Assembly: GCF_019263805.1 (NCBI RefSeq)
Contig: NZ_CP079195.1
Location: 747,501-811,500 of the forward strand
Reading direction: 5' to 3'
DNA from: Polaribacter sp. NJDZ03
Lineage (GTDB): Bacteria > Bacteroidota > Bacteroidia > Flavobacteriales > Flavobacteriaceae
Length of the DNA stretch: 64,000 bases
A program made the position numbers and the translations under genes. Below, one piece after another: positions 36,770 through 45,640 of this stretch. Under the pieces are notes generated by a model that did not search any database, was not told where the DNA came from, and saw only the letters and a program-made list of their open reading frames with translations. Numbering within the stretch: the stretch's first letter is position 1; every line of letters begins with the position of its first letter.

Positions 36770-36799
36770 GATATTATTTTTTAAAGTTGATTGTTAAGA

Positions 36800-37450
36800 T
36801 TATTGTTTTGCGTTAGATGTTACCCAAGTATTTATTTTACCAGAACCTCCTATTTCACTTTTAGGAACTTCTACCACAATAGAAAGTACATTAGAACCTG
36901 CAAATGTATCTGCTCCTGGGCTGTTAAAACCTGGCTCCATACCGCCTACTACTTTACCATATTGTGCAAAATCCATAAAGAAAGGATCGTCTCTTGGTCC
37001 TGCAAACATTTTCATCCCATTCATATTTCCAATAACAGGTGCAGCTCCGTAAGAAGTAATTGCTACTTCAGATTTTGTTGCCATTTCATTTACCGTACTA
37101 TTTAATCCTGTTGCAGATGGAGAAAAAGGTCCGAAGAAATACATTTTACCATCTCTTGGTATTGCCTGAATTACTAAATCTTCTACCATGTCATTATTAG
37201 TATCAATATTAAATTCTACCATAACGTCTTCAGCAAAAGCCGCTGTTGCAGATGCAGTAGGACTTAATAAGCCTTGCACATTGGCAACAAATACTAAATT
37301 GTTTGTGTCTTCTGCCTGAAAAGCATAGAAGTCTGTAATGTCTGCTGTAGTTCCTTTAGATGCAGGAGCGTCAATATGATCTGCTGCAATTGTAACTAAT
37401 CCGATAACCGCTGCAAATGCGGTTGCTACTAAAATTTTACTTTTTTTCAT
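36800..37450 (-). CDS. DUF4331-type secreted protein, corresponding to the N-terminal half of the family
   Basis: 216 residues, signal peptide to ~residue 23 (TIAADHIDAP). DHIDAPASKGTTADITDFYAF matches the DUF4331 start (usually SHREAP...DNTDLYAF). FEVN-type segments with Asp/Asn clusters (FNIDTNNDMVEDL) suggest calcium binding, an inference. It is the first gene of the operon: DUF4331 N-half, C-half (30-bp gap), TPR lipoprotein, TonB receptor. A candidate ECF promoter precedes it. Exported; role unknown. Confidence 0.8.
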   Translation of the reverse strand: MKKSKILVATAFAAVIGLVTIAADHIDAPASKGTTADITDFYAFQAEDTNNLVFVANVQGLLSPTASATAAFAEDVMVEFNIDTNNDMVEDLVIQAIPRDGKMYFFGPFSPSATGLNSTVNEMATKSEVAITSYGAAPVIGNMNGMKMFAGPRDDPFFMDFAQYGKVVGGMEPGFNSPGADTFAGSNVLSIVVEVPKSEIGGSGKINTWVTSNAKQ

Positions 37451-37496
37451 TGTGTGAGTTTTTAAGTTAATTATTAATTGAATCTCACAGATACTT

Positions 37497-37519
37497 ACGA
37501 GGAAAAGATTGTTACGGTT
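37497..37519 (-). promoter_or_regulatory. Candidate ECF-type promoter of the DUF4331 operon
   Basis: On the minus strand AAC (37519-37517), 17 bp, CGT (37499-37497), which fits the general ECF -35 AAC / -10 CGT layout. It lies 47 bp before the ATG of the first operon gene. A GTAACAA motif occurs in the spacer. Confidence 0.4.
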
Positions 37520-37643
37520 TTAAAAAAGTTTGTTTTTTTTTAATTATTTTTGAAACCCCTTGTAAACAAAGAGAAAAATAGACTAAAAAAAATGCTATAT
37601 CAGTAAATTAATTGTAGTATTGTAAAAGAAATTTATATAAAAA

Positions 37644-38471
37644 TTGAAAAATAACTATAAAAATACCTCTTGGAAATACCGTATTCATGAAATTATTTAT
37701 GAGGCGGACACTAAATCTGGTAAATTATTTGATGTTGTCTTATTAATAGCAATACTTGCTAGTATATTATTAGTGATGCTAGAAAGCATTGAAAGCTTTG
37801 ACACTAAGTACCATACTTTTTTAAACATAGCAGAATGGGTTATTACCATCCTTTTTTCAATTGAATATGTATTAAGAATCGTTTCTATAAAAAGACCTTT
37901 AAAATATATCTTTAGTTTTTACGGCCTTATAGACTTACTTTCTACCATTCCAAAATACCTTTCATTATTTTTAATTGGTTCTCACCATTTAGCTGCTTTA
38001 AGAGCTTTAAGACTCTTAAGAGTTTTTAGAATCTTAAAACTGGCTAGATATATTGGTGCTTCTAATAAATTATTGATTGCACTAAAGATGAGTAGAACCA
38101 AAATTTCGGTCTTTTTATATTTTATAGTCATATTATGTGTTATTTTAGGAACCATTATGTACATGGTAGAGGGTCCGGAAAACGGATTTACAAGCATACC
38201 TATTAGTATCTATTGGTCAATTGTTACTTTAACAACTGTAGGTTATGGAGACATTGCGCCTCACACTCCTTTTGGTCAGTTTCTTGCAAGTATTATCATG
38301 ATTTTAGGATACGGAATTATAGCCATTCCTACAGGAATTGTAACTGCAGAAATGACAAAAACCGCAAATAACAACATAGATACAAATACACAAGCTTGCC
38401 CTAATTGCGCAAAAGAAAACCATAAAGACGGTGCAGAATTTTGTTATAACTGTGGTAGTAAATTAAACTAA
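37644..38471 (+). CDS. Voltage-gated potassium channel with C-terminal zinc ribbon
   Basis: 275 residues from a TTG start. Six membrane segments: S1 at ~28-46, S2 ~60-80, S3 ~88-112, the S4 voltage sensor 120-136 with Arg/Lys every third position (RALRLLRVFRILKLARY), S5 ~154-175, pore helix and filter TTVGYGD (197-203), S6 ~213-233. After S6 a short tail carries a CxxC-x11-CxxC zinc ribbon (C252, C255, C267, C270). K+ selectivity is secure from the filter. It touches miaA directly (adjacent codons), so the two are cotranscribed. Confidence 0.93.
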   Translation: MKNNYKNTSWKYRIHEIIYEADTKSGKLFDVVLLIAILASILLVMLESIESFDTKYHTFLNIAEWVITILFSIEYVLRIVSIKRPLKYIFSFYGLIDLLSTIPKYLSLFLIGSHHLAALRALRLLRVFRILKLARYIGASNKLLIALKMSRTKISVFLYFIVILCVILGTIMYMVEGPENGFTSIPISIYWSIVTLTTVGYGDIAPHTPFGQFLASIIMILGYGIIAIPTGIVTAEMTKTANNNIDTNTQACPNCAKENHKDGAEFCYNCGSKLN

Positions 38472-39395
38472 ATGACTTCTAATAACTTTTTAATTACCAT
38501 TGTAGGTCCTACCGCAATTGGTAAAACAGCCTTAAGCATTCAATTAGCCAATCATTTTAAAAGCGCTATTATTTCTTGCGATTCTAGACAGTTTTACAAA
38601 GAAATGACTATTGGTACTGCGGTACCAGATACAGATGAATTAGCAGCTGCAGCACATCATTTTATACAAAATAGAAGTATTTTTGAAGATTATAATGTAG
38701 GTTCTTTTGAAAGAGATACACTTACTAAATTAGACGATCTTTTTAAAGAAAACCCTATTCAGATTATGGTAGGCGGTTCTGGTTTGTATGTAGATGCCGT
38801 TTTAAAAGGATTGGATTATTTCCCGGAAGTAGATCCTAAAATAAGAGAAGCCTTAACCCTAAAATTAGAAAAAGAAGGCGTTGAAGTATTGCAAGAACAA
38901 TTAAAAGAACTAGACCCAGAAACGTACAATGTAATTGAATTACAAAACCCTAAACGGGTAATGAGAGCCTTAGAGGTTTGTATTGGTTCTGGTATTCCCT
39001 ACTCTACTTTTAAAAATAAACCCAAAGCTCCTAGAAATTTTACATCTATTAAAATTGGCTTAGACGCAGACCGAGAAATTATTTATAATAGAATAAATAT
39101 GCGTGTAGACAATATGTTAGAAAACGGTTTGCTAGAAGAAGCTAAAAACCTATACCAACACAAAGGTTTAAATGCACTGCAAACGGTTGGCTATAGAGAA
39201 TTGTTCTCTTATTTTGATGGTGATTTTACCAAAGAATTTGCCGTTTCAGAAATTAAGAAAAATACCCGAAGGTTTGCAAAAAGACAAGGTACTTGGTTTA
39301 AAAGAGATGAAACAACCTTGTGGTTTGATTATCAGACAGAGATAAACACAATTATTGCTAAAATTTCTGATAAAATTAACATCTCAAAATTGTAA
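38472..39395 (+). CDS. miaA: tRNA dimethylallyltransferase
   Basis: 307 residues, typical MiaA length. P-loop GPTAIGKT (12-19), SCDSRQFYKEMTIGTA, the catalytic-type MVGGSGLYVDAV, and the C-terminal GYREL...RRFAKRQGTWF. It adds a dimethylallyl group to A37 of tRNAs reading UNN codons. miaE, which hydroxylates the later ms2i6A product, is also in this window (52.4 kb). ATG follows the channel's stop codon with no gap. Confidence 0.97.
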   Translation: MTSNNFLITIVGPTAIGKTALSIQLANHFKSAIISCDSRQFYKEMTIGTAVPDTDELAAAAHHFIQNRSIFEDYNVGSFERDTLTKLDDLFKENPIQIMVGGSGLYVDAVLKGLDYFPEVDPKIREALTLKLEKEGVEVLQEQLKELDPETYNVIELQNPKRVMRALEVCIGSGIPYSTFKNKPKAPRNFTSIKIGLDADREIIYNRINMRVDNMLENGLLEEAKNLYQHKGLNALQTVGYRELFSYFDGDFTKEFAVSEIKKNTRRFAKRQGTWFKRDETTLWFDYQTEINTIIAKISDKINISKL

Positions 39396-39401
39396 AACCT
39401 T

Positions 39402-39429
39402 TTGTAATTCACTCACTTTTATATCTTTG
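39402..39429 (+). promoter_or_regulatory. Promoter of the OmpH/Skp gene
   Basis: TTG (39402-39404), 17-bp spacer, -7 box TATCTTTG (39422-39429), 24 bp before the ATG. It matches the Bacteroidota housekeeping consensus TTG-N17-23-TAnnTTTG. Confidence 0.6.
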
Positions 39430-39453
39430 TTACATAAAAAAAAATCAAAAAAC

Positions 39454-39975
39454 ATGAAATCAAAAATTATATGTATTGCCTTTGCTTTAATTAGTTCTAT
39501 TTCTATTGCACAGTCTAAAGTTGGTACAGTAGATAGTGAATATATTATTAGTCTAATGCCAGAAACAAAAGTGGTATCAGAAAGATCTCAAAATTACGGA
39601 GCAAAATTAGATTCTTCTTTTACCCTAAAAGTAGAAACGTATAAAGCCAAAATAGAGGCTTTTAAAAAGAATGAAAAAACACTTGGGGAATTAGCAAAGC
39701 AAGCTGAATACACAGAATTAGCAGAAATGGAAGCTGATATTAAAAAATACCAGCAAAACGGAAACCAACTAATGCAATTAAAGCAAGATGAGTTAATGCG
39801 TCCTTTATATACAAGATTAAGCAACGCTATTACTACTGTTGCCAAAGCTAATAAATACACGCAAGTTTTAACCTTAACTGGTAACGAATTTGCATACATA
39901 GATAACGATTTTGATATTACAGAATTAGTCTTAAAAAGCTTAGGGATTGCAATTCCTGTCGAAACTGAAAAATAA
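39454..39975 (+). CDS. OmpH/Skp-family periplasmic chaperone
   Basis: 173 residues from the ATG at 39454; the longer frame from 39355 overlaps miaA and its promoter and has no signal-like start. Signal peptide (MKSKIICIAFALISSISIAQ), then KVGTVDSEYIISLMPE, the conserved N-terminal strand, and the long coiled-coil tentacles (~50-125). Skp binds unfolded outer-membrane proteins in the periplasm. Own promoter and terminator. Confidence 0.92.
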   Translation: MKSKIICIAFALISSISIAQSKVGTVDSEYIISLMPETKVVSERSQNYGAKLDSSFTLKVETYKAKIEAFKKNEKTLGELAKQAEYTELAEMEADIKKYQQNGNQLMQLKQDELMRPLYTRLSNAITTVAKANKYTQVLTLTGNEFAYIDNDFDITELVLKSLGIAIPVETEK

Positions 39976-40001
39976 GTTTTAGCTATTAAAACATTTTTTA
40001 T

Positions 40002-40030
40002 AAGGCCTCACTTTTTGTGAGGCTTTTTTT
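40002..40030 (+). terminator. Rho-independent terminator after ompH
   Basis: Stem GCCTCAC (40005-40011) and GTGAGGC (40017-40023), T5 loop, followed by seven T. Confidence 0.85.
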
Positions 40031-40249
40031 GTTTTAAATAGCGATCCCTTAGACTTAAAATAAACTTTAGGACATGTGATTTTATGTGATTTCTCCGAAA
40101 AGTCGAAATGACAAAATTGGATGGTGTTGACAATACGTAAACAACTAGTTGATAACATTATGGGAAACCGTAAACTTTATTAAATCTTTTTGCCGAAATT
40201 TAGGGGGTAGAAAGAAATAATTAATACAAAATATAATTTAAAAATTGCA

Positions 40250-40627
40250 ATGGGATTATTTAATAAATTGTTAGGGAATGCAAGTGAGGTTTCATCTGAA
40301 AAGCTTAATCAAAAATATGGCAGATTACTTACTGAAAATGAAGAAATTGAATTAGGTTTTAAGCTTTTCCGTGATACATTTATGTTTACAAACAGGCGTT
40401 TAATCTTAATTGATGTTCAAGGAATAACAGGAAGTAAAGTTGAGTACAAATCTATGCCATATAAAAGTATCTCTAGATTTTCTCTAGAAACCTCAGGAAC
40501 TTTTGACTTGGATGCTGAATTAAAAATTTGGATATCAAGTGAAAACATTCCTTCTGTGAGTAAAAAATTTAATAAAAGCATTGATGTTTATGAAGTTCAA
40601 AAATATTTAGCAGGAAAAGTGATGTAA
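40250..40627 (+). CDS. Bacterial PH-domain protein (bPH_1, YvbH-like)
   Basis: 125 residues. A single bacterial pleckstrin-homology-like domain: EEIELGFKLFRDTFMFTNRRLILIDVQGITGSKVEYKSMPY pattern in segments (38-77), with the FTNRRLILID strand typical of bPH_1 and the C-terminal helix at ~112-122. No signal peptide. The function of such proteins is not established. It lies 45 bp before the GajA-like gene and after an intergenic repeat, so it may be part of the defence operon or a passenger. Confidence 0.8.
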   Translation: MGLFNKLLGNASEVSSEKLNQKYGRLLTENEEIELGFKLFRDTFMFTNRRLILIDVQGITGSKVEYKSMPYKSISRFSLETSGTFDLDAELKIWISSENIPSVSKKFNKSIDVYEVQKYLAGKVM

Positions 40628-40672
40628 CTCAATTAACAATAAAATCAGAAATACGATTCCAAAAAATAAAAA

Positions 40673-42605
40673 ATGTATCTATCATATATTAAAGTAGAAA
40701 ATTATAAAGGAGTTGAAATTGTAGAAACAGATTTTGACCCTGATATCAATATAATTATTGGAGAAAACGGAAGTTGTAAATCAGCTTTAATTGATGCAAT
40801 AAGATTATTATACAATATTGGTGAACCAATAAGAGAAATATCAGTATCATCAGATGATTTTCATCAAAAAAGAGTAATAATTGACACTGGTATCAATATT
40901 GAGAAAGCTACACTAATTACAATAACATATATTTTTAAAGGTCTTACAACTGCTCAGAAAGGAGCTTTTTATGAGTATATGGTAATAGACCCAGATGATA
41001 CTGCTGAGGATTATGCTAAAATAACAATCAGTTACGAAGAAAAAGATGGGAAATATCCTCAGTTTTCATACAATACTGGAGATATTGATGGTCAAAAAGC
41101 TGACTACAAAACATTTGAATTATTTCAACATTATTATTTAGGGGCACTAAGAGATAGTACTCGTGATTTATTAAGTACTCGTGGAAATGTTTTAGGAAGA
41201 GTAATTAAAAGATTCGTTAAAAGGAATGAAACAGAATCTGATATTGAACAAATAATGAAAGATGCAAATTCTAAGTTACTTGAAAGAGATGAAGTCAAAA
41301 ACACTAGAGAAGGCGTAAATCAAAATTTAGAAGGTATTTTCAAGAGGTTTTTAGACAATAAAATTGGTCTTAGAATAGAAGACTCAAGAACAGAATATAT
41401 TGTCAACGCAATAAAACCATTTTTACCTCATAACAGAGATAGTTTAAATGAAGAAGGGTTTCATTTATGGCAAAACAGTTTAGGCTTAAACAATCTTATA
41501 TATATTGCAATTGTATTAGGAGACGTAACAGAACAGATTAAAGATGATGGAATTCCACATTACGCACTTCTGATTGAAGAACCTGAAGCCCATTTACATC
41601 CACAACTACAATTAAGTTTATATAACTTTCTAACTAGTGCTAACACTTCAGATAACAGTCAACTATTTATAACTACTCATTCTCCTACTCTAACTTCAAA
41701 AGTTCCTTTAAAAAATCTAATTCTATTAGATAATAAGAAAGCTCATAAGCTTGAACATCAATTTCAAAATAGATTAGCTGAAAATATAATTCAAGATACT
41801 ACTAAAAATACTCCATTAAGAAATGTTGATTTTCAATTAAGTCAAAAAAAACTTGAACGATATATTGACGTAACAAAATCTCAACTTTTTTTACGCAAAG
41901 GCAGTATTGTTTGTAGAAGGGATTTCAGAAGAACTTTTACTTTCTTCATTTACAAGATTAGACGATTATCAACTAGAAGATTATAGAGTTGAAGTAGTAA
42001 ATGTAAAAGGAACATCTTTTTATCCTTTCTTATATTTATTTAACAACCAAGAGGAAAGTAAAAGAATAAACAAACCAATTACAGTACTGACAGATGATGA
42101 CCGTTTTACATCTTCTAAAGAATCGAAATATAGTTTTGACAAATTACTAGAAACAGATTATTCTGTTTTAACAGAGCTAGATGATAACATACAAAATGGA
42201 AATCAAGTAACTAGGATTGCAAATCTGAACTCTGTTGCAAATAATGCAGATAACATAAAAATATCTCACTCTTATAAAACTTTAGAGTATGAATTAGCCA
42301 CTCATAATATCAAGGAGAATCGTACAGAACTACTTAATAATTTCCTTTTTGATTATGTCAATCAAAACTCCTCAGATAAAATTGACAAAATCATTGAATA
42401 CAGTCAAACATTCGAAAATGATATTATGTCAGAAGCTGAAAAACGAAAAGTAGGGATTTTATTATGGAAAGCATTACCATCAAAAGCCGACTTCGCTCAA
42501 AATTTTTCAATACATATCCTTGAAAACTTAGCAAGTGCAAAAGGTTCTTTTGTAATTCCTCCTTATATACAAGAAGGATTAACTCATTTAAGACAAGGAA
42601 TATGA
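40673..42605 (+). pseudogene. gajA: Gabija GajA-like OLD-family ATPase/TOPRIM nuclease, frameshifted
   Basis: Two overlapping frames (40673-41986 and 41907-42605) make one OLD-family protein of ~643 residues. First part: ABC-type ATPase with Walker A region GENGSCKS (30-37), signature/Walker B LLIEEPEAHLHPQ and the His switch TTHSPTL. Second part: TOPRIM nuclease (FVEGISEELLL, LTDDDRF). The frames join if one T is removed from the T7 run at 41886-41892, giving ...KSQLFYAKAVLFVEG. The Walker A glycine before Lys is Cys35 (TGT at 40775-40777). With the UvrD-like helicase just downstream (4-bp overlap) this is a Gabija pair. It may be inactive, or rescued by slippage. Confidence 0.85.
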
Positions 42606-44434
42606 TTTATGACTTAAATGAAGAAAGAAGTGCATATCTAAAGGCAAGAGGAAAAATCATATTAAATGCTTGTCCAGGGAGCGGTAAAACAACTACAATA
42701 GCTCAAAAAATTATAGAGTTAGAACAATCAAAAGAAATTGATTCTTATTCTGGTATCGCTTGTCTTTCATTTACAAACTCTGCAAAAGATGAAATAAATG
42801 AATCTTATTCAAAACTAAGTGGTAAAATTTTAAGGTTTCCTAATCATGTTTCCACTATTGATAGTTTTATAAATAAATTTATCACACTTCCTTTTTATAA
42901 TATCTTAAATCGAGATTTCAGTAGACCTAAAATTTTAGACCACACAAATATCTTAGATGATATGTGGAAAATAGAATACACAGGAAAAGATGGGAAAATA
43001 AAAGAAGGTTTAAAAAGACCATTAAACTTTGATGCATATAAAGCAAAAAATAATAGAAGTATCTATCATTTATATCCTCCAAGCGAAATTAGAATTGAAC
43101 CTGACGGCAGTTATTCTGTAAAAGGAAATCAACCATCATCAGAAAAAGTTGATATAGAAAAATTTAAAAATTATTGTAAATTAATAAAGAGTACTCAATT
43201 TACTAAAGGTTTAATATCAACAGGAGATTCGGCATTTATTGCTCTTCATATTTTAAGAACAAATCCAAAAATTTGTCAATGGTTAGCCTTAAGATTTCCT
43301 TTTATCATAATTGATGAAGCTCAAGATAATTCTTTAATTCAACACGCAATTTTTGAAGAATTGTCTAAACAAGGATTAAAAAACATAGAACTAATTGGTG
43401 ACCCTTATCAAAGCCTGTATGAGTGGAGAGATGCAAATCCAAATGAATTTTTAAAAAAATATAACGAAGATAATAGTTGGAACTCTTTTGACTTAACAGA
43501 TAACAGAAGGTCTCCTCAAAATATTATTGACATATTCTCTGTACTTAGAAAAGCAGATGATTCAAAAATAAATTGTGTTGACAATCCTACTTTAGACAAC
43601 TCAATTATTGTTTATAAATACTCTGAAAACAATCTTCAATCAATCATCAAACACTATGAAGAACTTTGCTCGTCTAACAATTTCAAAAAAAACAACATTG
43701 TAGTTAGAGGAAATTCATTAAAGAATAAATTATTAGGAAAAACAGCAGAAGAAAAACCTTGGGGAATTGAACTACCAAAAGAAATTATTACAGCAAAAAA
43801 TCGTTTTTTAGGTAATGACATTAAAAACTCTATAAACGAAATACGTACTATTTCTATAAAGTTATTAAATCCTAGTAGTGACTACCATCAGTTAAAAGAA
43901 ATCGAAAGAGATTTAAAAGAAAATCATCTTTTTAATTCACTTTTATTTCAGATTCTAATAGAACTACCAAGATTTGATTTGACAGTTGCAGATTGGACAA
44001 GTCAAACTCAAAGCTTTATGAAAGAAAAATTGAATTTAGATTATGATGTTGATCTTAATCTGCGAAATAGAAAATCAAAATTTTTCAACAAAGAAAAAAC
44101 ATTAAACGAATCAATAAACATTCATTTTAAAAAATCATATTCTGAATCCAATATTCCAATTACTACTATTCACCAAGTCAAAGGAAAAACTTTAGATTCA
44201 GTATTAATATTTTTTAACGATAGAAAGCACGCTAGTAACATTCTATTTGAAGATATTTCAAATCCAGATAACAGCTTTCCTAACGAAAACAAAAGGTTAA
44301 TTTATGTTGCTATGTCAAGACCTAAAAGAGTATTAGCAATGGCATTCCCTAATACAATCAGTGATAATAGCTTATATAAGAAGTTTGGAACGAATATTAA
44401 AATTGTAACTGAAGATGAAATTAATTATAATTAA
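42602..44434 (+). CDS. gajB: Gabija GajB-like UvrD/Rep superfamily 1 helicase
   Basis: 610 residues of SF1A helicase. Motif I ACPGSGKTTT (23-32), Ia SFTNSAKDEI, II FIIIDEAQD, III GDPYQSLYEWR, IV region LTDNRRSPQNIIDIF, V TIHQVKGKTLDSVLIF, VI LIYVAMSRPKRVL. In Gabija, GajB senses DNA ends left by GajA and the pair depletes nucleotides; GajB is ~500 residues in studied cases, a little shorter than here. Start overlaps the GajA end by ATGA, so translation is coupled. This gene is intact although gajA is not. Confidence 0.88.
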   Translation: MIYDLNEERSAYLKARGKIILNACPGSGKTTTIAQKIIELEQSKEIDSYSGIACLSFTNSAKDEINESYSKLSGKILRFPNHVSTIDSFINKFITLPFYNILNRDFSRPKILDHTNILDDMWKIEYTGKDGKIKEGLKRPLNFDAYKAKNNRSIYHLYPPSEIRIEPDGSYSVKGNQPSSEKVDIEKFKNYCKLIKSTQFTKGLISTGDSAFIALHILRTNPKICQWLALRFPFIIIDEAQDNSLIQHAIFEELSKQGLKNIELIGDPYQSLYEWRDANPNEFLKKYNEDNSWNSFDLTDNRRSPQNIIDIFSVLRKADDSKINCVDNPTLDNSIIVYKYSENNLQSIIKHYEELCSSNNFKKNNIVVRGNSLKNKLLGKTAEEKPWGIELPKEIITAKNRFLGNDIKNSINEIRTISIKLLNPSSDYHQLKEIERDLKENHLFNSLLFQILIELPRFDLTVADWTSQTQSFMKEKLNLDYDVDLNLRNRKSKFFNKEKTLNESINIHFKKSYSESNIPITTIHQVKGKTLDSVLIFFNDRKHASNILFEDISNPDNSFPNENKRLIYVAMSRPKRVLAMAFPNTISDNSLYKKFGTNIKIVTEDEINYN

Positions 44435-44510
44435 ATAACTATATAATATTTTCTTCTCATTTATTTTAGTTCTTGAATCATTATATTTAAAGTATAACAG
44501 TTAAAAACAA

Positions 44511-44540
44511 AAAAGCAACTCAATGAGTTGCTTTTTTTAA
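44511..44540 (+). terminator. Terminator after gajB, also facing msrA
   Basis: Stem AAAAGCAACT (44511-44520) and AGTTGCTTTT (44526-44535), 5-nt loop, flanked by A- and T-runs. It can serve gajB (plus) and msrA (minus). Confidence 0.85.
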
Positions 44541-44556
44541 TTTATAGATGCATTCT

Positions 44557-45216
44557 TTAATGCTTATTGGTCTTCAGCAACTCCGGAAACCTCTTTTTAA
44601 ATTTGTTTAATCTTGGCACAGAAACCGCCTTTATATAACCTTGGTTTGGGTTATTATGCTCAAAATCTTGGTGATAGTCTTCTGCTTTGTAAAACTTTTT
44701 AAATTTAGTAACTTCCGTTACTATTTTACCGTTATAAACATCTTTGTTTAGTTGACTAATCATTTTTTCTATAATTGCCTTTTCAGCATCCGTTTCATAA
44801 AAAGCAATAGATCTGTATTGTGTTCCGTAATCTGGGTGTTGTCCATTCTTGGTTGTTGGATTGTGAGAACCAAAAAACACGGTAACTAACGTTTCAAAAG
44901 ACACTTTTTCCGGATTGTAATACACCGCTACAGTTTCTGAATGTCCTGTTTTTCCGGTTCCAATACTTTTATACGTTGGGTTTAACGTATGCCCACCAGC
45001 ATAACCAGAAACAGCTTCTTCTACTCCACTTACACTTTCAAAAATAGCTTCTACACACCAAAAACATCCACTTGCAAAATACGCTACTTTAGTATTTTCT
45101 TTGGCAATATAAATTGCTTTGGTTTCAGTTTTAGTTTCTTTTTTATCAGTAAAACCAAAACAAGAAATTAATAATATTGATAAACTTAAAAAGGTAACAG
45201 ACTTTAAAATATTCAT
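44557..45216 (-). CDS. msrA: Peptide-methionine (S)-S-oxide reductase MsrA, lipoprotein form
   Basis: 219 residues. Lipoprotein signal with Cys 19 (LLISC), then MsrA: catalytic C51 in SGCFWCVEA, YAGGHTLNPTYKSIGTGKTGHSE segments, and HDPT-like SHNPTTKNGQ followed by PDYGTQYRS. It repairs oxidised methionine S-sulfoxide; the lipid anchor puts it outside the cytoplasm. Monocistronic. Confidence 0.96.
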   Translation of the reverse strand: MNILKSVTFLSLSILLISCFGFTDKKETKTETKAIYIAKENTKVAYFASGCFWCVEAIFESVSGVEEAVSGYAGGHTLNPTYKSIGTGKTGHSETVAVYYNPEKVSFETLVTVFFGSHNPTTKNGQHPDYGTQYRSIAFYETDAEKAIIEKMISQLNKDVYNGKIVTEVTKFKKFYKAEDYHQDFEHNNPNQGYIKAVSVPRLNKFKKRFPELLKTNKH

Positions 45217-45640
45217 TTTACTTACGGATTAGGGTTAAAAAGAAAATTGCACAAAAAACAGTTGGTCTATTTTTAGTACAATTTTCCGAACTTTTAATTA
45301 AAAAAATCCCAAGGGGTTATATCATTAGGATATCCTTGGAAACATTCAATCCCATTATTGGGGAATCAAATTTAATTTTAACTTACCTAAGTAGTCGTTA
45401 TAAATATGCATAATTTACACGTTGTTTACAACTTTAAGTTTTTATTAAGAAAATATCTTGTAAAAAATACCTGATACCCCTATTTTTGTTGAATAATTTA
45501 GTCACAAAATAAACCGGTCTCGATAAGTGAAGCAAAAAGTTTACTATTTTTTTAAACTTCTATAGCTACTTTTAATCAAAATTCATTTTTGATTTTTAAG
45601 AACACTTAAAAAGACGTTAACCATATACAATCTATTATAC
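45217..45640. other. Divergent intergenic region before dnaX
   Basis: 424 bp between msrA and dnaX. It holds imperfect inverted repeats (TCCCAAGG ~45309-45316 against CCTTGG ~45334-45339; AATCCCA against TGGGGAATC around 45348-45367) of unknown role. No gene or clear promoter was found. Confidence 0.45.

Noticed and set aside
41907..42605. Second part of gajA as an independent gene
   Set aside because: It begins in the middle of the TOPRIM motif and matches the C-terminal part of OLD proteins; better explained as the frameshifted end of gajA.
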